NCBI GenBank assembly: GCA_019187665.1
Contig: JABARH010000040.1
Coordinates: 1-64,000, forward strand
Length of the DNA: 64,000 bases
Direction: 5' to 3'
DNA from: Anaerolineales bacterium
Lineage (GTDB): Bacteria > Chloroflexota > Anaerolineae > Anaerolineales > Villigracilaceae
Translations under genes and position numbers: made by a program
Notes under the pieces: generated by a model
Seen by the model: only the letters and a program-made list of their open reading frames with translations
The model's database searches: none
What the model was told of the DNA's origin: nothing
Shown here: positions 34,155 through 43,212 of the stretch, piece by piece
Layout of the letters: each line of letters opens with the position of its first letter
Numbering within the stretch: the stretch's first letter is position 1

Positions 34155-35006
34155 ATGATCGGCTGGCAGGAACTGACCATTAACGTTTTCGTTGAACAGT
34201 TGATGAAGTCGTATCAACAGACGTACGGGGAGATGGACCATGTCTTTGGGCGCATTGTGTCGTGGTGCGGCCGCCTGGCGCTGGAAAATATCGCCAACTC
34301 GGACGCGCTCTATCACGATGTGGATCATACGATCATGGTGTCGCTGGCCGGGCAGGCGATCATCGAGGGCAAGCACTTGCGCGAGGGCGGCGTGACGCCG
34401 CGCGATTGGATGCACTATATGATCGCGGTGTTGTGTCATGATATTGGATACGTCAAGGGGGTGTGCCGCCATGACTCGAAGGATCGCTTCGCGACCGGGG
34501 TTGGCGCGGATACGGTTTTTATTTCCCCGGCAGGGACGGATGTGGCGCTCACACCCTACCACGTGGACCGCAGCAAGTTGTTCGTGAAGGAACGATTCGG
34601 AAGCGGGCTCTTACAGGACATGACGCAGCATTTGGACGCGGAATTGATCGCGTCCTATATCGAGATGACGCGTTTTCCCAGCCCGGACGGCGAATTGTAC
34701 AGGGATACGCAGAACTACGGCGGGCTGGTGCGCGCGGCCGATTTTGTCGGACAGTTGGGCGACCCCGATTATTTCCGAAAGACGCCCGCCCTGTATTATG
34801 AATTTGAGGAACTCGGGCTGAACGAAAAGTTCGGCTATAAGTCGCCGAACGATATGCGCAAACGTTATGCTTCGTTCTATTGGGGCCAGGTGGATGAGCA
34901 CCTGCAGAGCGCGCTGATCTATCTGCGCCAGACCGAGAATGGAAAACAATGGATCGCCAACATGCACTCGCACGTGTTCGATTCGGAGCATCGGCTGCAA
35001 GATTGA
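34155..35006 (+). CDS. HD-domain phosphohydrolase
   Basis: The 283-residue protein has the HD metal motif H-D-V-D-H-T near 55 and C-H-D-I-G-Y near 98, then a downstream aspartate in RAADFVGQLGD. A variable helical C-terminal half follows. HD proteins hydrolyse nucleotide or other phosphate esters. The segment Y-H-D-V-D-H is related to phosphodiesterase-like HD domains seen in cyanobacteria and Chloroflexota. A GAGCGAGGTGA ribosome site is present and a bidirectional terminator follows. Confidence 0.82.
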   Translation: MIGWQELTINVFVEQLMKSYQQTYGEMDHVFGRIVSWCGRLALENIANSDALYHDVDHTIMVSLAGQAIIEGKHLREGGVTPRDWMHYMIAVLCHDIGYVKGVCRHDSKDRFATGVGADTVFISPAGTDVALTPYHVDRSKLFVKERFGSGLLQDMTQHLDAELIASYIEMTRFPSPDGELYRDTQNYGGLVRAADFVGQLGDPDYFRKTPALYYEFEELGLNEKFGYKSPNDMRKRYASFYWGQVDEHLQSALIYLRQTENGKQWIANMHSHVFDSEHRLQD

Positions 35007-35118
35007 GCGCGTGAGTCACGGATGCCGATGGTCCGCAGGTTCAGTCGTGCAACTTTCAAGCCGCCTCGCTGGGTGTAAGCGATGGATCCGGCTGTACTGC
35101 GTGAGGGGAGCGGGTAAA

Positions 35119-35144
35119 AAAACGACGGGCGCGCCCGTCGTTTT
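35119..35144. terminator. Bidirectional terminator
   Basis: AAAACGACGGG and CCCGTCGTTTT form an 11-bp stem around a CGCG loop, with A and T runs on either side. It separates the convergent HD and histidine ammonia-lyase genes. Confidence 0.9.
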
Positions 35145-35160
35145 CGTTATGGAGGCGCGG

Positions 35161-36702
35161 TCATTCCAATCTTCCCACAGACGTTTCGACACGCTCCAGA
35201 ATTTCGCCGCTTTTCACCAGCGCTTTCATCGCGTTGTGATCGTTATACAGCGGGCGGTCCACATGCAGGTGCGCGACGTGTTTGCGGATCGCCTGGCGCG
35301 CGGCCTGCGTCCCCTGGCCGGGTGTGAATTCGCGAAAATCCAGCGCCTGCGCGGCGGCCATGAATTCGATCCCCAGCACGCCGTAGGCGTTATCCAAAAT
35401 TTGTCCGTTCTTCAAGGCGGTGTTCATGCCCATCGAAACAAAATCCTCCTGATCGGCCGCGGCGGGGATGGATTGAATCGAGGCGGGCGCGGATAGGATT
35501 CGTTGTTCCACGATCAAATGGTCGGCCGTGTACTGCGAGAGCATCAGCCCGGAATAGAAGCCCGGTTCGTGCGCGAGGAAATCGGGGAGTCCTTGCGAGA
35601 GAGCGGGGTTGGTCAGGCGGTTGAGCCGCCGTTCGGCGAGGACGCATACCATCGTGATGGCCGCGCCCGCCATGTCCATGGGCAGCGAAACGGGCGATCC
35701 CTGAAAGTTCGCGCCGGTGAGGGTTAATTTATCTTCGGGAATGAAAATCGGGTTGTCGCCCACGCCGTTCAATTCAATCTCGACTTGCGAACGCGCATAT
35801 GCGACCGCGTCGCGCGCCGCGCCGATCACCTGCGGGGTGGAGCGCATCGAGTAGGCGTCTTGCACTTTGGTTTTCATCCTGCCCGTCGTCAAATCCGAGC
35901 CTGCGACGACCCGCATGATATTTTTTGCGGAGGCAATCGCGCCCGCGAAGCCGCGCAGTTCGTGCAATTTTGTGTTGTACGGTTTCATGTTGCCAAGCAG
36001 GGCTTCGATGGACATAGCGGCCGCGATCTCGGCCTGTTTCAAGAATTTTTCCATATCGTAGATGTGCAACGCCGACATGGCGGTCAGCAGGTTCGAGCCG
36101 TTGATCGCCGCCAGACCATCGCGCGCTTGCAGGCCTGGAATTGGAATTCCCGCCCGCCGCATCGCTTCGTGACCCGCGAGCCGCTCGCCGCCTGTCCCGC
36201 CATCGGGATTATAAAAGGCTTCGCCCTCGCCCATGAGCAGCAGCGCCGCCTGCGCCATCGGGGCCAGGTCTCCGCTCGCGCCAACCGATCCCTTCTGGCA
36301 AACGACGGGGGTCACACCTTTGTTGAGCATCTCCACAAAGGTCAGTGTGATCTCAGGGCGGCAGCCCGAATTGCCGTGCGCGTGGACATTGATGCGTCCT
36401 GCCAGCGCGGCGCGCACGTGTTCGACCGGCGCGGGGTCGCCGATGCCCGCCGCATGGTTGTAGATCAGATATTTTTGAAATTCCTTCACCTGTTCTTCGT
36501 TCAACACTTTTTCCGAAAACTCGCCAATGCCGGTGTTCGTGCCATACATGATCTCCTGGTTGGCAAGTTTCTCTTCCAGCATGGCGCGGCAGATTTTGAT
36601 GCGCTCCAGGGCAGCCGGGGCGAGCTCCACTGTTTCGTTGTCGCGCGCGATGGCGGCGAGTTTTTCAATGGTGAGGGAGGATCCGTCGAGAACGATGGTC
36701 AT
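35161..36702 (-). CDS. hutH: Histidine ammonia-lyase
   Basis: The 513-residue protein has the MIO cofactor triad A-S-G at about 142–144 within GSVGASGDLAPM, the catalytic tyrosine segment in Y-G-T-N-T-G-I-G near 50, and conserved QDxxSM/QEDFVSMGMN downstream. It converts histidine to urocanate. A GGAG ribosome site precedes the ATG. No other hut gene is in the window, so the rest of the pathway, if present, is elsewhere. A related aromatic ammonia-lyase or aminomutase is less likely. A TACAAT box at 36731–36736 on the minus strand is the probable promoter. Confidence 0.93.
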   Translation of the reverse strand: MTIVLDGSSLTIEKLAAIARDNETVELAPAALERIKICRAMLEEKLANQEIMYGTNTGIGEFSEKVLNEEQVKEFQKYLIYNHAAGIGDPAPVEHVRAALAGRINVHAHGNSGCRPEITLTFVEMLNKGVTPVVCQKGSVGASGDLAPMAQAALLLMGEGEAFYNPDGGTGGERLAGHEAMRRAGIPIPGLQARDGLAAINGSNLLTAMSALHIYDMEKFLKQAEIAAAMSIEALLGNMKPYNTKLHELRGFAGAIASAKNIMRVVAGSDLTTGRMKTKVQDAYSMRSTPQVIGAARDAVAYARSQVEIELNGVGDNPIFIPEDKLTLTGANFQGSPVSLPMDMAGAAITMVCVLAERRLNRLTNPALSQGLPDFLAHEPGFYSGLMLSQYTADHLIVEQRILSAPASIQSIPAAADQEDFVSMGMNTALKNGQILDNAYGVLGIEFMAAAQALDFREFTPGQGTQAARQAIRKHVAHLHVDRPLYNDHNAMKALVKSGEILERVETSVGRLE

Positions 36703-36818
36703 GGGAAATTCTCCTGAAAAATATGGCGCTATTGTAACTCGTTTGCAGGCCTGCTTATGCTATACTATTTTTACCCTTCAGGTGACGTACTTCCATTCTT
36801 TATCGAGAAGGAGCCGCA

Positions 36819-39800
36819 ATGGAAACAGAACGTAAAGCCAGACGGGGCGGGGATCAATTGCGCGGGGTGGAGGCCGAATCTCATCATACGAAGAAAGGGA
36901 AAAGCCGCGCGCACACCATCCCGGGCAGGCACAGCGCCCCGACCGATTCGCAAACGCTCTTCGAAAACGCGCCGATCGGTTTTTTCCAATCCACGCCGCG
37001 CGGAAAATTTATCGCCGTCAACCCGGCGCTGGCGCGCATGTACGGGTACGCCTCGCCGCAGGAGATGATCGCCTCCGTCAAACACATTGGGCGGCAGTTG
37101 TATGCCGAGCCAGAACAGCGCGCGGAATTCATGCGGCGTATGGAGCGGGATGGCTTTGTCGAACAATTGGAGATGAAACGTCTGCGCAAGGATGGAACCG
37201 AGTTCTGGATATCAACCAGCGCCAGCACGGTAAAAGATGAAACGGGGAAGATCCTTTACTACGAGGGGTTCGTCACGGACATCACCGAACACAAATATGC
37301 CGAACAGGCGCTGCGCGAAAGCGAGGAGTGGTTTCGCCGGCTGGCGGATACCACCTCGATCGCCATCTTCATTTACCAGGGCGAAAAATTCGTGTACGCC
37401 AACCGCGCTTCTGAAACGCTCTCCGGCTATTCGAAGGAGGAACTCCTCCACCTGAATTTCTGGGACCTGGTTCGCCCCGATCAGCAGGAGTATGTCCGCC
37501 AACGCGGACTGGCGCGCCAGCAGGGCGCAGACGCGCCCGATCGGCTGGAATTCAACATTCTCTGCAAAGACGGCACGGAACGCTGGGTGGACTTCACTGC
37601 AGGGTTGATTGATTGGCGCGGGCAGGCGGCAATTTTGGGGACAGCCTTCAACATTACCAAGCGGAAGCAGGCCGAACAATCATTAAACCATCTATCGCGG
37701 GCAGTGGATGCCTCCGGCGATATCGTCTTCCTGACCGACCGCCAGGGCATCATCACCTCGATCAACCCGCAATTCACAAAGTTATACGGCTATAGAGCGG
37801 AGGAGGTGGTGGGCAAAGTCACGCCGCGCATCCTCAAGAGCGGGAAGCAAATCCCGGAAACGTACCAGAACCTTTGGGCAACGCTGCTAAAAGGCGAAAT
37901 GGTCCGCAGTGAGGTGATCAACCAAACAAAGGATAGGCGCTTGATCTATATCGAGGAAACGGTCAGCCCATTCCTGGATGAGCGCGGCGAAGCGGTCGGT
38001 TTTCTGGCAATTCAAAGGGACATCTCCGCGCGCAAGCAGGCCGAACTGGCCCTGCATGAAATGGAAGAACGCTACCGCGCTATTGTCGAGCATATCCCCG
38101 CCATCACCTATGTGGATGTGGCGGATGGCAGCGGAAAGAGTCTATATGTCAGCCCGCAGATCGAAAGGCTTCTGGGGGTTTCAGTGGATGAATGGCTTCA
38201 AGGCGATCTCACGGTGTGGGAGGCTTTGCTCCATCCTGAGGACCGTCAGCGCGCTGTGACGGCTTACGTCGGGATGGGAAAGTCCAATCGGACGTACGAC
38301 ATGGAATACCGCGTCACCGCCCGCGATGGACGCTTGATCTGGTTTCGCGATCACGCCTCCCTGCTATTCGATAAAGTCGGCCAGCCCGCGCTGATCCACG
38401 GCATGATGCTGGACATCACCGAACGCAAACAGGCGGAACAGGCGCTGCGCGAAAGCGAGGAGCGTTTCCGCGCCTTGACCGAGGCCACCACCGAAGGCAT
38501 CGTCTTTCACGACCAGGGACGCGTCCTGGACGTGAACCCGGCGTTGATCACCATGTTCGGTTATGAAGATGTATCGGAAATCATTGGGCGCGGGCTGCTG
38601 GAGTTCGTCGCGCCGGAATTTCGGGATTTTGTTCTCGAAAAAATTCGTTCCGGCGCCGTCGAACCTTACGCCGCCATGGGCCTGCGCAAAGACGGGAGCA
38701 GGTTCCCGGTCGAGGCGGTGGCGCGTCTCTATGATTATCACGGGCGCGTAGTGCGGGTGGCGTCCATCCGCGATATCACCAAACAAAAACAGGCCGAGGA
38801 GGACCTGCGCCGGTCCGAGGAGAAATATCGCGGCCTGTTCGAAAACGTACCGGATGGTATTTTTCGGACGACATCCGACGGGCGCATCCTGGACGTCAAC
38901 CCGGCCTTCGCCTCCATGCTGGGATTCGAATCCAGGCAGGAGCTCATCCAATCCACCCGCGCCGAGGACCTGTACGTGGACGTGGCCGATCGCGCCCCGG
39001 TCATCCAGGCCATGATCGAACGCGGCGAGGTCCGCAACGTTGAGGTGCGCTTGAAACGGCGCGACGGCGCGCCGCGCGTCTTCCTGGAAAATGCGCGCGC
39101 CGTACGCGATGATTCAGGAGACATCCTGTATTTTGAGGGCGTGTTGACCGACATCACCGAACGCAAGCGCGTCACCCTCATGCAGGAATCAATCTACGAG
39201 ATCGCGCGCGCCGCCATCGCCACCCGTTCGCTGGATGAATTGTATGCGAAGATCCATGCGGTATTGCAAACCCTGCTCCCCACACAATTCTTCTACATTG
39301 CGTTATACGACCCGGAGGACGACCTGCTCTCCTTCCCGTATTTTCAAGACGCCTACGATGAGGCCCCGCCCCCATCCACGCCGGGCCGCGGCTTGACCGA
39401 ATATGTGCTGCGCACGCGCGAGCCGCTGTTGGCCACCTCTGCGATACTGGCGCGCCTGATCCGGGAAGGCGAGGTGGAGTTGATCGGCTCCGATTCCCTC
39501 GAATGGATGGGCGTCCCGCTGATCGTTCACGAGCAGGCCATCGGCGTGATGGTGGTTCAATCATACGATGAAGCCTGCCGCTTCGAGGCGCAGGACATGG
39601 AGGTGCTAACGTACGTCTCCACGCAGGTGGCGAGCGCCATCGAGCGCAAGCACGCCGAGGAGTCCTTGCGGCACAGCGAGGCGTTTGCCCGCTCCATCGT
39701 TGAGACCGAGCCGGAATGCGTCAAGATCATCGAGGCCGGTGGAATTTTGCGATACATGAATCCGGCCGGGTTGTCCATGATCGAGGCCGAGTCTCTCGAT

Positions 39801-42395
39801 GCAGTGCGCGGCCAATCCGTCTATGCGCTCGTTTCCACCGATCATCGCCCGGCGTTTCAGGACTTGACCGAGCGCGTCCTGCGCGGAGAGCATGGCTCGC
39901 TTCAATTCGAGATCATCGGGCTTCAGGGAACGCGCCGCTGGCTGGATACGCAGGCCGTGCCGTTGTACGATGAAACGGGGCGCGTGGACGCGCTGCTGGG
40001 CATCACGCGCGATATCACCGAACGCAGGCAGGCCGATGCGCTTCAGGACGCGGTCTATCGCATTACGAAAGCCGCCGAGAACACCGATTCGATCCGCGAC
40101 CTCTTTCCGCAGATTCACAACATCATCGCCTCGGTCATGCCCGCCGAAAATTTTTTCATCACCCTCTACGATGAAACGCGCAACCTGTTGGAATTTCCAT
40201 ATTTTCACGACGCGCTGGATGAACCCTTCCTCGAAAAGATCGAACCCGGCATGGGGCTGACCGCATACGTGCTGCGCACCGGCGAATCCCTGCTTTGCAC
40301 GCAGGCCGTCCACGAAGACCTGGAACGGCGCGGCGAAGTGAAACTGCTGGGAGCGCCTTCCAAGATCTGGCTGGGGGTGCCGCTCCTCGTGGAGGGGCGG
40401 GCCATTGGCGTGATGGTGGTGCAGCATTACACCGACCCCAACGCCTACGGCGTGCGCGAGCAACAGATCCTGGAATTCGTCTCGTCGCAGATCGCCACCA
40501 CCATTCAGCGCAAACAATCCGAACAGGCGCTGCGCGAGAGCGAGGAGCGCTATCGCACGATCATCGAACAGGCCACCGAGGGCATGATCATCTACGACAC
40601 CGCATCCCGCCGCGTGCTCGAGTCTAACCCCGCCTACCAGCGCCTGCTGGGCTACACCGCCGCCGAAATGAACGAACTGACGTTATACGATGTCTCCTCT
40701 CACGACCGCGCCAACATTGACGGACTCATCGAACGCATTCGCCTGGAACACCAGGTATGGCTCGGCGATCGAAAACACCGCCGCAAAGACGGCTCACTGG
40801 TGGACGTGGAAGTCAGTTCCAGCATGTTCAATTTTCGCGGGCAGGAGGCCCTGCTGGTGGTAGTGCGCGACACCACGGAACGGCGCAAGGCCGAACGCGA
40901 ACTGCGTGAGAGCGAGGAACGCTACCGCTCCCTCGTCAGCGGAATGCTGGACGGCGTCTACCGCAGCACACACGACGGGCAATTCGTGGATGTCAACCCG
41001 GCCATGCTGCGCCTGTTCGGCTATGCCAGCCGCGAAGAGATGCTGCGCATCAACATCAAACAGGACCTGTACTTTGCACCATCCGAACGCGATAGCCTGT
41101 TCCTCGATACCGGACAGGAGAAGGTGGACGTCTTCCGCATGAAGCGCAAGGACAATTCCGAAATCTGGGTGGAGGATCACGGACGCTACGTGCATGACCC
41201 GGCAGGCAATGTCATCTACCACGAAGGCATCCTGCGCGACGTCACCGAGCGCATCCGCGCCGAACGCGAGATCACGCGCCTCCTGCAAGAGTCGCAGCAG
41301 CGTCTGCGGCACGTGGAGGCGCTGCGCTCCATAGACCTGGCCATCGGTTCGAGCATGGACCTGCGCACCACACTCAACATCCTGCTGAGTTACGTCAAAT
41401 CCCTGCTCGCGGTAGACGCCGCCGACATTCTCCTGTTCAACCGCGTGATGCAAACCTTCGAATTCGCGGCGGGCAACGGATTCCGTACACGCGTCAACGA
41501 AACCACCTTCCACAGCGCGGGGCGCGCGCTCGCGGCGCGCGTGGCGCTCGAACGGCGCGTGGTGCAGGTGCGCGTCTCAGACGAGGCGCAGGCCAGCCGC
41601 GAACTGGCCGCATTATGGAAGAACGAGGGTTTCGTCGCCTACACAGGCGTCCCGTTGATCGCCAAAGGCGACCTGAAAGGCGTGCTCGAAATCCATCACC
41701 GCTCTGCTTTTTATCCTGAAACCCACTGGATGGAACTCCTGCAAAATTTTTCCACGCAGGCGGCCATCGCCATTGAAAACGCTCAATTGTTCCACGAACT
41801 GCAAACCGCCAACTTTGACCTGTCGCTGGCCTACGACGCGACCATCGCAGGCTGGTCGCGCGCCCTCGAATTGCGCGAAAACGAACCGCCCGGACGATCC
41901 CAGCGCGTCACCGACCTGACCCTGTCTCTGGCGCGCGCCATGGGCCTGCGCGACGCCGACCTGATCCAGGTGCGGCGCGGCGCGCTGCTGCACGATATCG
42001 GCAAAATGGCCGTCCCCGATTCCATTTTGCGCAAGACCGGGCCGCTTTCCGAAGAGGAGTGGGGGATCATGCGTATGCATCCCATCCACGCCCGCGAACT
42101 GCTCACCCCCATCGCCTACTTGCGCCTCGCCCTCGACATCCCCTGCCACCATCACGAAAAATGGGACGGCAGCGGCTACCCATCCGGACTGAAAGGCGAG
42201 GACATTCCGCTGGCGGCGCGCGTCTTTGCTGTAGCCGACGTGTACTATGCCTCCACCAGCGACCGCTTCCACCGCAAGGGTATCTCGCGCGAACAGGCGC
42301 TGGAATACATCAAATCGGAAAGCGGCAAACATTTCGACCCGGACGTGGTCGGCGCGTTCCTGCGCCTGCTTTCCAAAGGCGAGCTGGCGCTGTAA
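36819..42395 (+). CDS. Giant PAS/GAF sensor with HD-GYP c-di-GMP phosphodiesterase domain
   Basis: The 1858-residue protein has no membrane segment. In order it holds six PAS domains (about 47–785), a GAF (788–945), PAS (955–1070), GAF (1078–1232), two PAS (1243–1480), a GAF (1505–1655) and an HD-GYP domain (1668–1855). The PAS domains end with D-I-T-E-R-K-type linkers and are joined by EQALRESEER coiled linkers, so they could relay signals by dimer rotation. The catalytic part has H-D-I-G-K at about 1725, H-H-H-E-K-W-D-G and G-Y-P at about 1787, followed by AVADVYYA. It should hydrolyse c-di-GMP. GAF one and two are close paralogues. AAGGAG precedes the ATG and TATACT lies at 36761. Confidence 0.93.
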   Translation: METERKARRGGDQLRGVEAESHHTKKGKSRAHTIPGRHSAPTDSQTLFENAPIGFFQSTPRGKFIAVNPALARMYGYASPQEMIASVKHIGRQLYAEPEQRAEFMRRMERDGFVEQLEMKRLRKDGTEFWISTSASTVKDETGKILYYEGFVTDITEHKYAEQALRESEEWFRRLADTTSIAIFIYQGEKFVYANRASETLSGYSKEELLHLNFWDLVRPDQQEYVRQRGLARQQGADAPDRLEFNILCKDGTERWVDFTAGLIDWRGQAAILGTAFNITKRKQAEQSLNHLSRAVDASGDIVFLTDRQGIITSINPQFTKLYGYRAEEVVGKVTPRILKSGKQIPETYQNLWATLLKGEMVRSEVINQTKDRRLIYIEETVSPFLDERGEAVGFLAIQRDISARKQAELALHEMEERYRAIVEHIPAITYVDVADGSGKSLYVSPQIERLLGVSVDEWLQGDLTVWEALLHPEDRQRAVTAYVGMGKSNRTYDMEYRVTARDGRLIWFRDHASLLFDKVGQPALIHGMMLDITERKQAEQALRESEERFRALTEATTEGIVFHDQGRVLDVNPALITMFGYEDVSEIIGRGLLEFVAPEFRDFVLEKIRSGAVEPYAAMGLRKDGSRFPVEAVARLYDYHGRVVRVASIRDITKQKQAEEDLRRSEEKYRGLFENVPDGIFRTTSDGRILDVNPAFASMLGFESRQELIQSTRAEDLYVDVADRAPVIQAMIERGEVRNVEVRLKRRDGAPRVFLENARAVRDDSGDILYFEGVLTDITERKRVTLMQESIYEIARAAIATRSLDELYAKIHAVLQTLLPTQFFYIALYDPEDDLLSFPYFQDAYDEAPPPSTPGRGLTEYVLRTREPLLATSAILARLIREGEVELIGSDSLEWMGVPLIVHEQAIGVMVVQSYDEACRFEAQDMEVLTYVSTQVASAIERKHAEESLRHSEAFARSIVETEPECVKIIEAGGILRYMNPAGLSMIEAESLDAVRGQSVYALVSTDHRPAFQDLTERVLRGEHGSLQFEIIGLQGTRRWLDTQAVPLYDETGRVDALLGITRDITERRQADALQDAVYRITKAAENTDSIRDLFPQIHNIIASVMPAENFFITLYDETRNLLEFPYFHDALDEPFLEKIEPGMGLTAYVLRTGESLLCTQAVHEDLERRGEVKLLGAPSKIWLGVPLLVEGRAIGVMVVQHYTDPNAYGVREQQILEFVSSQIATTIQRKQSEQALRESEERYRTIIEQATEGMIIYDTASRRVLESNPAYQRLLGYTAAEMNELTLYDVSSHDRANIDGLIERIRLEHQVWLGDRKHRRKDGSLVDVEVSSSMFNFRGQEALLVVVRDTTERRKAERELRESEERYRSLVSGMLDGVYRSTHDGQFVDVNPAMLRLFGYASREEMLRINIKQDLYFAPSERDSLFLDTGQEKVDVFRMKRKDNSEIWVEDHGRYVHDPAGNVIYHEGILRDVTERIRAEREITRLLQESQQRLRHVEALRSIDLAIGSSMDLRTTLNILLSYVKSLLAVDAADILLFNRVMQTFEFAAGNGFRTRVNETTFHSAGRALAARVALERRVVQVRVSDEAQASRELAALWKNEGFVAYTGVPLIAKGDLKGVLEIHHRSAFYPETHWMELLQNFSTQAAIAIENAQLFHELQTANFDLSLAYDATIAGWSRALELRENEPPGRSQRVTDLTLSLARAMGLRDADLIQVRRGALLHDIGKMAVPDSILRKTGPLSEEEWGIMRMHPIHARELLTPIAYLRLALDIPCHHHEKWDGSGYPSGLKGEDIPLAARVFAVADVYYASTSDRFHRKGISREQALEYIKSESGKHFDPDVVGAFLRLLSKGELAL
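37306..40560 (+). repeat. Dispersed DNA repeats encoding PAS linkers
   Basis: Nearly identical linker DNA, GAACAGGCGCTGCGCGA followed by R-AGCGAGGAG, occurs at about 37307, 38440 and 40528, with a diverged copy near 40902. The repeats reflect recent domain duplication inside the sensor gene and could support recombination that changes PAS number. Confidence 0.7.
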
Positions 42396-42406
42396 ACCGA
42401 ATCGGT

Positions 42407-42412
42407 TAAAAT
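42407..42412 (+). promoter_or_regulatory. Leaderless −10 box of the PIG-L gene
   Basis: TAAAAT lies 7 nt before the ATG at 42420, just after the sensor's stop codon. There is no ribosome site. Confidence 0.5.
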
Positions 42413-42419
42413 TCAGCGC

Positions 42420-43160
42420 ATGTCGAAATCAAAAGAATACATTCCCAAACGCGCCCTGTCCATCCACGCCCATCCCGACGACCAGGAATTCACCGTCGCC
42501 GGCACGCTCGCCAAATGGGCCGCGGCTGGGTGCAATGTGACCTCTGTCATCGTCACCAGCGGCGACGCGGGCTCGAACCAACCGGAACACGATGAGACGT
42601 ACAAACCGATCCTGGCCAGACTGCGCGAGAGGGAACAGCGCGCCGCCAACCAGACCCTCGGCGTGCGGGCAACGATCTTCCTGCATTATCCCGATGGCGA
42701 ACTCGAACCGACCCTCGCCCTGCGCAGAGAACTCACGCGCCTCATCCGCCGCTTCAAACCCGACGCGGTCGTGATCGGCGACCCTCAGGGCGTTTTCTAC
42801 GGGAACGGCTACATCAACCATCCCGATCATCGCGCTGCCGCGCAGGCCGCACTCTACGCGGTCTTCCCCTCGGCAGAGACGCGCCTCATCTTCACCGACC
42901 TGCTCAAAGATGGACTCGAACCGCACAAGGTGCGCCGCGTCTACGTTCATGGCACAGAAAAGCCGGATACGTGGGTGGATATTGCCTCCACCATCAGCAT
43001 CAAACTGCGTGCCTTGAAAAAACACAAGAGTCAACTGGGCGATTGGAACCCCGGCAAGATGATGCGCGCCTGGGCCGCCGAAGAGGGAAAGCAAAAAGGC
43101 CTGAAATACGCCGAAGCCTTCAAGGTGATGATCAACGAAGAACAAGCGGCGGAACATTAA
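42420..43160 (+). CDS. PIG-L/LmbE-family deacetylase
   Basis: The 246-residue protein has the Zn-binding A-H-P-D-D motif at 17–21 and the third ligand in N-H-P-D-H-R near 138. The fold is that of GlcNAc deacetylases such as MshB and BshB, acting on N-acetyl sugars. The end (KTHKSQLGDW-like region) is typical of LmbE proteins. It precedes the MBOAT–SGNH module, so removal and addition of acetyl groups on a glycan may be linked; this is inference. Confidence 0.9.
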   Translation: MSKSKEYIPKRALSIHAHPDDQEFTVAGTLAKWAAAGCNVTSVIVTSGDAGSNQPEHDETYKPILARLREREQRAANQTLGVRATIFLHYPDGELEPTLALRRELTRLIRRFKPDAVVIGDPQGVFYGNGYINHPDHRAAAQAALYAVFPSAETRLIFTDLLKDGLEPHKVRRVYVHGTEKPDTWVDIASTISIKLRALKKHKSQLGDWNPGKMMRAWAAEEGKQKGLKYAEAFKVMINEEQAAEH

Positions 43161-43212
43161 GTTGGCGTGATACAATCACGCCGCCGCCAGACCGGCGCGG
43201 CCGTCCAAACGC

